Assembly: GCA_014607495.2 (NCBI GenBank)
Contig: CP053153.1
Span: 5,952,001-6,016,000, forward strand
Length of the DNA stretch: 64,000 bases
Direction of reading: 5' to 3'
From: Carposina sasakii
Taxonomy: Eukaryota; Arthropoda; Insecta; Lepidoptera; Carposinidae
Position numbers and translations under genes: made by a program. The notes beneath the pieces are model-generated. The model saw only the letters and a program-made list of their open reading frames with translations. It made no database searches and was not told the origin of the DNA. Shown one piece after another: positions 20,052 through 32,000 of this stretch; the stretch's first letter is position 1; the number at the start of each line of letters is the position of its first letter.

Positions 20052-23000
20052 GTAAGTTACATGTCTTTAAACACTGACTATGGAATTGTTGTTAATTTCG
20101 CTGACTGTCTTGGCTATGAGTAATGCATACACATTTGTGTAATGCAAAATGAAACGGCATTTGTTGGTTTATGAAGACAATGATGTATTGTCTCGTTAGG
20201 TCTCGTTATTGAGCTTAGAGCTTCGTAGCACATACTTACTATACAAATGTCGCCAAGTTATATTATGATTAGTTGTTTCCTCTCATTTATGTTTTATACA
20301 GTTATCATTAATCTATTTCTACTTATAATCGTTTTAGCAACTTGTTGTGCAAATGAAACACTATCACCGTGCCCTTGTCTTTCGTGTACCCCTCAAACCT
20401 GTGCCGAAGCAGGATACCTGAAACCATGCCCCGCGCCGTCTAGAGGCAACTTGTGTAATTGCAACCCAGGATGTGTATGTAATGAGGGTCTTCTCCGCAA
20501 CGAAAACGGTGTTTGCATTCCAAAAGAACAATGTCGTAAGTGTATCTTAAAATTTTAGTCTTTGACACATTGAATTAAGCTTTCTGCTATATATACCTAT
20601 ACGTTTTCTAACAAAAAATGTATTAAACAATTCATGTTTAAGTAATTGTTTTAGAATTATTTTGTTTTATCTATATTAAACTTTTTTATTCATTTAGCAT
20701 CATGTGGTGGCGATCCAAATGCACATCCCGGGTGCGGCACAAACTGTCACAAACACTGCTCTGATTATAATACCACAACAACATTATGTCCAGAATTTTG
20801 TAATGAAAACGGCTGCGATTGCGATGATGGTTACGTGTTCGATAAAAACCTTAACGTTTGTGTTCTGCCGCAAAATTGTTGTAAGTACTTTGAGTTTGTG
20901 ATAGCACTATTTTAGGTCTAGTACTTTTGCCAATTTTTATAATTACAAATTGGGTTAGTGAAAGTCAATCGAGCTATACATGACATACCTTTCCTTTGCA
21001 TCATCTTTGCAGCGCCAGTATGCCAGATTAATGAAATATATTCAAACTGCTCAAACAATCCTTGCGGAAACCAAGCTTGCGCTACAAAAGGACTGGCATT
21101 GCCTTGTGTACCTCAACTATGTACTGAAGGCTGTATATGTAAACCGAACTACTATAGACTTGCTAATGGTACATGCGTACCTGAGGATCAATGCCGTGAG
21201 TTGCAGTTGATCGTACCTTGTCCCATCTGACCTCCTTTATAAAATTTTATGTTTTTATATATCCTATTTAGGATAACTATGCATATTGTACAGATTATCG
21301 TATTACCAACCATTTAATTCAATTTGTGGCATCATGATTTATTTTACACGGTTTTATTCAGTCTTTCTGAATTCTACGCAAAAGGAGCATCAAATAGATT
21401 TACTTATTTTACAGCTCCAGTCTGTCCACCTCACGAAGTATACTCAAACTGTTCGAACTACTCCTGTAATATTGTTTACTGTTCTCAACTGGGCCAGCCA
21501 GCCATGGGTAGACCGTGTCTATTAAATCCGCCTGGGTGTGTCGGTGGATGTGTATGTCAAGATGATTATCTGCGTGGTGATAACGGCACCTGTGTTCCAC
21601 CAAATCAATGCAACAGTAATTAATTTTTTTTATGCTTTTCAAAATCTTCGTCTCCGAACTCTTATTGCATACTTTAAATAGGCCGCTTATATTATCTCTT
21701 GTATGGTTTGACAAAATCTTTATCGCCATAGCTTTTCATATTGATTATATTTCTGGAATAGCTTGACATCTCATTACATTTTCTGCTTAAAAAATCAAAA
21801 TTTTTGCGAAAATTCAACCTACTCTAATTTTTAGCCACTTGTGGTGGGGATCCTAATGCTGAAAGCGGTTGTGGCATCAATTGTGGTAGACACTGTTCCA
21901 ACTATAAACTAAATATCACCGAATGCAGCGATGGTTGTAAGTTTAGAGGATGTGATTGCAAACCTGATTACGTTTTCGATGATAACATTGGTTTTTGTGT
22001 TCTTCCCGAGAACTGCAGTAAGTGTTTAAGACTTCTTAGTAAGCTTATTAGTAAACAGTTATGAAGAGTTGAAACTTCAGCTGCGGCTCCTATCGTGGGT
22101 TGAGCAGTGCTAGAAGTTGTCGACTGAGTGGAAATAATTGACAAAATTTGCACATGGCTTATGGACCAAATGTAGGGACTTTCATATATTATACCAGTAC
22201 GAGTAGAAACAGGTATTGCTATTATGTTATCGATTTTGGAAAAATCAGATTGCTATAATCGAATCGAACTAATATAGGTAAATACAGACTACCTACTGCC
22301 CCAGGTGGTAAATGTTTTGACAAATATTTCAGCACCAACTTGCCAAGAAAATGAAGTATTTTCAAATTGCTCGAATAATCCTTGTGGGAATCAAGCCTGT
22401 GATTTAAAGGGAAAAGTTTTACCTTGTCCACTAGCACCATGTAAAGAAGGTTGCGTATGCAAACCAAACTTCTATAGACTTGCAAACGGTACATGCGTAC
22501 CAGAAGATCAATGCCGTAAGTTATATGCCTTTTTCAATACTATTTGAATATTATCGCATTGTTATTCTTAACGGTCATATTAACTTTTTGGAATAAGGCA
22601 AAATACACCATATATTCCTTCTTTTACGACTGTAATATTCTTAGTTTCATACTAAGTACGTTATTGTCAGCTGTCTCCGAATAACTATCAACATTATTAC
22701 TTTGAAAATGTTTGTTCACAAATTAGTAAAATGTACAATTTACTTCAAATATTAAAGCCCCAGATTGTCCAATAAATGAATCAATCCTATTCTCTGAAAA
22801 GGCTTCCACCTCCACCTTGTGCGTACGTCCCATGTGAACCGGGCTGTAAATGTGAAACAAATTATCTTAGACTTGCTAATGGTTTTTGCCATAGAGGAAT
22901 AACATTTTATTTCTCTGTGGTTTTTGCATACCAGAGGACCAATGTCGTAAGTCTCTGCCCACTATCATTAAACATTTCAATCATCTTAATATTCTGTATC

Positions 23001-26000
23001 TATTAAAGCCTATACTACGCACATGGTAATAAGTGCGTATGCGGTCTCTGTCTTGATCAAGTATTAGAGGCATGTGACCATTGGAAAAATACGGTACTTG
23101 TATTTCTTTAATAATGCTTATGAATTTTCAGTTTTTCACAAACATGACCTACTTTAAACCTACATACATGCTCATTAACCCTAAACAGGTTAGACAGAAG
23201 TGTACTAATTGCGAACCCAGGTCGTAATAAAAAGTCTTCATTAATCAAAGTATATCCCACTGCTGGGTAAAGGCCTCCCCGATTGGAACCTACAGTGTGA
23301 TATATTGTACTATCACTATATTCCAGCACCACAATGCAATGCAAACGAGGTGTATTCTAAATGTGCTAACTCCAATTGCCCTTCCCAAAACTGTTCTCAA
23401 AAAGGGTCTGGTAAGACCTTGTGCACAAATAGCGCCTTCTGCTTGTAGGGAAGGATGTAAATGTAAGCCTAAATATTTACGAGATAACAATGGTAACTGT
23501 ATACCAGAAGACGATTGTCGTAAGTACTAACATTAAAGTTGCCACTTCAAATATTATTTATTTCTTTAGGTGGTGTTTTACTGTATCAAACTCTTCCATT
23601 CCGCTCGATCCTCTGACATGTACAACACTGTTGGCCGTCTAGCTTGTCTCAATATACCTTACATTCCTATTCTTTGTGGTGACTTTTCCCTTAAGGTTAC
23701 TAGAGATGGACAGTTATTTCTAGATGTTTGAGTGTAATTAAAGTTAGAGTCAGCGATTAATAATAATGGTTGTTAGTCTACCAGTATTTCGACAGTTATC
23801 GATGTTGGATTTGAAGAATTTCCATGCACTCAGCAAGCAATAGTTATCTTTTAAGTAATATTTCCAATATGATTTTTCTCGTGTACCGCATGTATGTTAT
23901 CCACAAATGTAACTGATTCAATTTTGTTAAGTGCGTACAAGCCATAATATTAGTATTTGTTACAACTCTACAATAGCAAAAGCATATCTGAACTCGGCTT
24001 CTATACTTAGTAATATTAATCTATAATGATACCTTGTACTTAGAATGGAATAGAATTTTGAGTTCTTGACAATGGTAATATTCACAATGTGTAACTTAAA
24101 AATGCGTTTTATTTTTAAGTATAACCCCCGAAAATAAAAAAAAGGGTCAGCGGAGGGTATAGGGCCCGGTGGTGGGCGATCCCTCAATAAAGAAAACCCA
24201 TCACAATTTAATAATAAAATTAAATATTTCTGAAAATACATATAATATTAGCCTGTACTATGTAATTTACCAAATGTAAGATAAGTTAAATTATAGAATA
24301 CATACTTATTTCAAAATTACATGGACAATAATAACATAGAAACTAGAGAATAAAAATAGGGTATAAATAAGTAGATACAATGGAGAAAAGTGAAAATACA
24401 CAATACTCGTATGTAGAAAATAACCGTAACAAGCAATATAATTAGGTACCCTGTTTCTATTTTATTTAGTTTAGTTTTTGCGTGAAATGATAACAAACAC
24501 CCAAACATTCACTCAAACAAACTTTCACATCTTAAATAATATTACGAACATTATTTAGATGATAACATTCGGTTTTTTTACAGCCCCTACTTGCCAACAA
24601 AACGAAGTGTATTCCAACTGCTCGAATAATCTTTGCGGTATTCGCAACTGTTCTCAAGTTGGAAAACCTGTGCCCCCTTGTCCCATTGTGCCCCCTACTT
24701 GCTGTGTAGGTGGATGTATTTGCCAGGACTACTATTTAAGGGCCGATAATGGCACTTGTGTTCCTAAAGATCAGTGCCGTAAGTATACCTAGACAAAGTC
24801 ACATATTTAGATCTTAAGCTAGGAACGTTGTATTGCTAAGAGATACTCGTAATTATTATTATCATGGCCCGCAGACATAGTATGGATTATTTAAACTGAC
24901 TCATTAACACGATTTAAACGTATATTTTGCCTTTCTCCCGTCAATTATGACTGAATATGTTTTCATATATATCAACGTCGCTTCCGGTCCTGAGGCTGTT
25001 ACGAGTATTCTTAGGCCGCGTTATACCGAAGCGTGTGCTCAAACAAACTTGTTTGAATTCAGCTGATTACTGAGATAATATTTGTTTGCGATATACAAAT
25101 ATTATTACCGCATGAACGAGCGCAATAATTATTATTGTATGGAAAATCAAAATATAGGTAAAGAGAAAATAAGACAGTGGGTATAAGGATAGATGGTTCG
25201 TTTAGTAGTCAACTAATTAATATAGTTTCAGTTCGGTAGTTTTTTCTTTAGCATGGGGTATATATATACCTATACATATATGTAAGTAATATTGCCTATA
25301 TATCTACATACGGCCGGACGGCTTCATTTTGTAGTTAGGAATACGTTAAAAATTTTAAGTCTGCCTAAGATATAGAGAGGACCGACACTTCGGTCCTATT
25401 TAGATATAAACTTAAACATAATTATGAAGTGTTATTATAAAACTGCGTCTTAAAATAGAGGCAGTTTTATGGCATTCGACAGTAAAATGTATAAAATATC
25501 TGTCAATATGAAATTGCAGGTATTAACTTTTTTTTTCAGAAAACACAACATGTTCCACCGCCAACTCTGTCAGTCTACTTTCTACTGGAAACGCGCAATT
25601 TACAGGAAAATTCTTTTATGTTAGTAGATAATCTTTTCTTACCTATATTTATATGATCAGCCATACTCATGGATTCCAGTCAAACGGCGCAAGCAGTCTT
25701 GTGGGACGTTGTATTTAGTTTTAAGATCTTTTGACTTTTAACAAAATAACAAATAATAAGGCAATTTTAGAATAATTGAGTATATTACAAAACGATGGTC
25801 AGCATTGTAGGGATATTTTTTTGTGAACAATACTATGTACACAACTTGCTTGTTCAGTAAAATTTTTGAAAATCTTGAACAGTGTAAATGAGCTTAATAA
25901 ATGTATTACAAAAACTACTTTTTTCTAGGACGAAGTGAAAGCCAATCCGAACACCAGTGTGATCATGTCTCCCATCTCCCTTCTATTCCTTCTGGCTCAA

Positions 26001-29000
26001 TTGGCTTTGTACTCTGTTGGAGCTTCTTTCGACCAGTTGATGGCTGCTCTTAATCTTCAATGCAAAGATCAGGTAACTTATATGGTGTAAAAAGTATTGC
26101 TACACAATATGGTAGCATAACTATTTTCAAGGAAGAACTGGTCGTAAGCTTAGTATAGAAACTAACAAAACAACCACTGCAGAGGCGCATACACATACAT
26201 CAGCCTATTGCTGTTCACTACTGGACGTAGGCCTTCCTCAGGGCACGCCACAAGGCTACTGCCATAGGGGGTTTTTGCATATAGTCACCACTCTGGGCAG
26301 GTATTCTTCTCAGGCAAGAGGCGTATTTATGAAATTCCTAATCACCAATTTGTGTATTTAACTTTTATAATACTAATATGTACCTATAATTTAATCGTTT
26401 CGAAAATATGTAATAATGACATTCTCGTGACATCCTAAAAAAATTATCTCTTGCTAGCTTCCCATAGTACGAGGATAATCGCGGACGGTCGTTGACTACT
26501 GTACGAACAGACACGCATACTTACTTAATATATCTGCATCACAACGGACGACAATCTTCCTACGGTGCGTCAGTGTGGGCTGGTCCGCGTCCGTCCGCAA
26601 TATTATTCACCGTAGGAAGCCAGTATTAGAATGCATTTGTACCATTTTTCTTTCAGATAAGATACGCAGTGCCAATTCTTACGCAAACGCTCAATTCGGA
26701 TACCAACGTGACATTCGATCTAGCAGCTAAAGTATATGCGAGTGCCCAGTACCCACTCAGTGCCGCATTCTTGAACGACTCGACAACAGTATTTAATTCA
26801 ACTGCCGAGAATGTCAACTTCACTCAATCCCAACAAACCGCTGATATTATTAATGCTTGGGTAAGTGCCGATAAGTGATACAATCTATCTGAACTGTATT
26901 ATTTTTTAAGGGAACTTAGATATATGGACACTGCGTTCATTATTTTACTTAGATAGAATGGTTACTACCAGGTGGTCAAACTTGCTTTACTCTTGAATTT
27001 GACTAAGGGCCAATTTATCCAATGGTTAGATGGCATATCTAAAGAATAAGTTTGATGTTGTCTTTCTCTAAACTTAATCAATCTTTAATTCCAAAGGTGG
27101 CGCAAAATACCAACAACCTCATACAGGGTGTAGTAAGTCCGCAAATGTTTAACTCTTTAACACGATTGGTCCTGGTCAACGCTATATACTTTAAGGTAAT
27201 TTTTTTACTCATTGCAGCCGACGATTTAAACAAAGACTGATGTTTCTATTATTTTATAACTTTTTTGTTATTTGCAGGGCAATTGGGAAAGTCAATTCAA
27301 TCCGAACAATACCGTTAATCAGACCTTCACAGTCAACAGCTCTAAGACGATTACCGTCTCAATGATGTACCAGAAAGGAAAGTTCCTATACGCAGATAAC
27401 TCTAACCTTAACGCTCAGGTACTAGAATATATAATAAGTCACGGTCCACCAACCCGCCTGCCCAGCGTGGTGACTATGGACAAATACCCCCCATTGCAGT
27501 CTTGTGGCGTGCCCTGGGGGAGGCCTACATCCAGCAGTGGACTGCAATAGGCTGATGATGATGATGATCTATATCGAAATCGACTAATTATTTCTATAGT
27601 TTACGACAGACACAAAGACATAATTTTCGTTGTGAATAAGCACATAGTACCCGTGAAATAATTCACAAACTATAGTTCAGAATAACTAATTTATCTAATA
27701 ATGGCCACTGGAAACTTATCTGACAGTATATAATTCAGGTCGCTCCACGAAAATTTATATTGTATGTAAATAACCTATGCAATACGGGAATGGAAGCGAT
27801 ATTCATAGGCAGTAAATGAGCATTCTATTATTGCTTATTTTTAGCATATTTTTGAGAGAGAATATACCAAGATGCAAAGTTATTTCAGATAACTATTTTT
27901 AGTTAGGTTAGTACAGCGGAAACACCTGTAACTTTTTACATACATATAGGTAACCCTATAATGGCATATAAATGCTGAAAGTAGTGTGCAAGTTACACAA
28001 TTTTTTCACCTATCAGCCATTTTTGTGTTGTTGGATGATTCCGAAGCCGCAGCAACAATTTGGTGGCCATCATTAAATAACCATTTAAAAATGGTAACAT
28101 CACCCAATTTTATTTTCCAGGTCTTAATCCTGCCATACAAAGGAGGAGAACACAAATTGGTGGTAATCCTTCCAACCCAAGTGGATGGTCTTGAGGCCCT
28201 TCTAAAACAACTTCAAGATTCTGACCAATTCTATGCCGCACTCAACAGTGTGACGTTAGAAATTGTTCACGTCTCCATCCCGTCTGTAAAAACTACATCC
28301 ACTATTGACTTATCGAAGATCTTGCAGGAAGTAAGTATCTAACCTTAGGGCCACCTATACTAAAAGCTAAACCATTTATCTCTAGTTGATGTCAAATTTA
28401 AGAGCTGATTTGATATGGTGCAATTCGCCCTTGCTAATTGCCAAAAATTATATTTGCTTTATAGACCAAAAAGGATAAACATATCATAGTAAAATTTCAG
28501 AAAACTTTAATGGGATAAACAACCGCTTACAAGCTACATGCGATATCAAAAGCTACACAATCTCGAGAAGAAATTGAGCCACCTCGATCGAACGACATAA
28601 AATTACACTTGCATCATTTTATGCACACCATTTCTTCATATTCTATTTCCAAGCAAATATTTTCTTGTGCTGATGCGAGGTTTCACCAGAAAACATCGGC
28701 TGCTAGCAATTTATCATTGATCTTTTACATCTACAGGATGTAACAGAAAGGGTATGTTAAGCGAAAAGTTATGTAAATAGCCCACTATAGAGAACCTACT
28801 CGTATTTCCAAAATTTGAGACTCAAAATCAAATGTTTACTTTTCAACATTGTATGAACATTCCTGAGTTGTTTCGGAATTCTCCATACTATCTGGAAAAA
28901 TAAATATGTGATTTCGAGTCTGAAATTTTGTGGGTAGGTTTCTTTTAGTGGGTTATTTACATAGCTTTTCGCCTAACATACCCCTTTTGTTACACCCTGT

Positions 29001-32000
29001 ATAATCGGCTATAGGATATCCTTCATCATTCTGCATCCTACCCCAGTTTGGGAACACAGCAGTGTATATTTACAATTATGTCAATATTTTCAGCCAAACA
29101 TAAACATAACAGCCATCTTCCAACCTGGTGCGTCAGGACTAACGGGCATCCTCCAGACATATGAGGACCTGTTTGTGAGCGTTGCCGTCGAAAAAGCAAC
29201 GATTATAATTAACGAATTGGGATCTGAAGCAGCTGCTGCTAATGGTATGTCCTATCTTTTTTCTCTGTGTTTTTTGGTCGTCAATGTTTTCGAATACCAC
29301 GGATTCTCCTCATCGTTACGAACATTTTTCTCCATGGAAGTATACCAGGGAAGTATCTTGTTCCCAACATATTAAGGTTCAAAGTCGAGTTATTAGATTG
29401 CGTTTTTTGCATAATGTAGGTAGACGCGTGTAACAAATATTTTTGACTACAAAAAAATTAAAGCTGCCTTTAAAAAAAACTAGCACAAACTGGACCCCAT
29501 ACAATTAGCGCGATCAAGTCAGTTTATAAAAAATACTATAAAATTGAAATAATTTCCCAGCTATTTTTTGGCATAAACTTACTTTATTTACAACGAAAAA
29601 ACACCTGTAGATTTATTTTTCAAATATAATTTATGCTGATATCTAAAAAGCCTATGATAATATTAATAAAGCTGATTGATTGCGTTAGCGTTGAAATTCA
29701 AAAGGCTACACATCGAACTCATTTTCTAACAATCCTTTAGATAAGATATGTGTATATGAGAAAATTATTTCTGATAACCTGAAGTAGTGGTGCTACATAT
29801 AATAATCCCAAGAAATCGTAAGTATGAACACAATAAATAACTACCTACTGATATCTCACTTAAGTTTCATAACTTTTCACTAAGTTTCGCTATATGAGTG
29901 ATAAGCAGGTGTATCCTCAGATTTACGTGTTATGATGCCGATATACTCTTAAAAAGTGACGCTATACCATGCCACCCAACGCAAGTCAAATATTAATCAC
30001 ATTAATTAAAGGGATATTTTTAATTACACATAAAAAAAATAATCGCCCATCAATTTAGTATCATCTTTTATATGCTTTTTTACATCAAATAAATCAATTT
30101 ACTACAAATAAACTAAATGTTTAACAAAACAACTGCAGCAGATAATTTGAAAATATATATCAGTCCAACATAACTGTTTTCCTTGAATTCAAGACAAATT
30201 TTTTTTGGTACAAAAATACTACAATCTCATCATAAATACTGACTGCACAGCAAATTAATCTTAGCGCAAAACAAATAAGTCGAATAGTGACAGTTCCTTT
30301 TCATACATTGATATATGTAATTACAAAAATAATGGGTTAGGTTAGAGACAAACAACGCACGAGCCGAGCGAGCGAAGCGAGCGTATCGCGGCAGCGGCCG
30401 GCAATGTGCCAGGATCGAATTGTTGAAACATTTTGTAGTTACTATTGGTATCTGAATTTATATTTAAGTGTTGATCTCATATACGAGGCATGCCTTTTAA
30501 GTTCTGTCGTTTCCATATTTCCCGCCAATTTTGAATTTAGAACTGTTCTATATTGGAATGTGTTTAAATTTTGAATCTCAAAACAGTTGAAAGTATTAGG
30601 ATTAATGCTATTGTTTAGTCACGGCGTCGATTGGAATCTGTCAGGTTACGTACGAAAATGAATCTTTGTAAGGAAAATGTTCGTGCAATAATTTTCTACA
30701 ACTTTAGAAGAGGCCTGACACGGCTTCAGTGTTTTGAAGAGCTAACATCTGTGTTCAGTGATGATGCCCCATGTCTACGGACTGTCAAACGCTGGTATTT
30801 AGAATTCCAGCGTGGACATACTAGTATTAGTGACGCGAAGGACGCCCAAAATCCGCCTTCACTGAAGATAACATCATTGCTGTGAGACAGGATAATAAGA
30901 TCAACGCTAAAATGTAAATTCAGATACAAATAGATTCAATATGTTAAAATGTTACAAATAGTAACTTAACAAATAATAAGATGATTATGTATGATAAAAT
31001 GCCGATTCATTTAGGTTAATTGCTATATGTTAAATAAAAATAGAAGCTATTTTAAACAAATAAAGAGGTATAATGTGCATTAGCAAATATTAGTTGTGCA
31101 TTAATAAAAAAACTTTATTTTAAGATAAATAGCGGTATGCCACAAATATAAACTGCAGTTTGTTTAGCAATATTCTCATTTGATTTATAATCATTCATTT
31201 GTTGTGCGTTTAAATACCACCCTTCATTTAATATGGTACAAATAAGCATCACGACACGCGATTCCACTTCTAGGCGTTCTAACTAGTCCAGTGAATAGAG
31301 ACAAAGATAAGGGGCTTGCCTTACATACGGTCCAGCGGTTCTGGATAGTTAGTGAGTATGTTTGAAAATTTAATTTTTGTTTTTTTAGTGATCGTAGTAG
31401 GTCCCACGGCTTCATTTCCACCGCCAGTTGAGAAGTTCTTCGTGGCGGACCATCCCTTCGCGTACTACATTGTGCATGGCGAAGACATACTCTTCTGCGG
31501 AGCTTATGTGGACTTACAGTGATGTACGTTTTTTACTTCAAATTTTAAAGTCTCAATCTCATAGAAACGCGCTTTTTGGGTTCAATGTAGGTAAATCCAT
31601 TTTATACGACCATGTTCCAAATAATGAGAAATCCCAACTAATATTACAAATGCAAAAGTCAATTTTGTTTATTTATTGGTTTGTCTTTACGCTTTATTTA
31701 GTCAACCAATCTTGTTTAAATTTTACATACATATAGTTGGGAGTACGCAGAAGGACATAGATTGCGTTCTGGAGTCCATGCGGACAAAGTCACAGGCAAC
31801 AGCTAGTCCCCAATAATAAAACCTTTACTTTATATAACATTTTAGGGTACTTCGATACAGAATTACAGTTTTCTAGTACGAACAGTCGTATCCAAATTAG
31901 AGATTTAGGCGTATATTATTTTCCAAAAATCTTCGGAAAATCATGTGTATCATTTTGTAATGCATATATCGAAAAACGTCATTTACTAGGCTTTTTTTAC

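Noticed and set aside
27419..27550. C-terminal extension of serpin exon 5 reading into VLEYIISHG
   Set aside because: Crosses a donor site (cag|gtacta) and runs into a dispersed repeat; the next serpin exon joins in phase 0.
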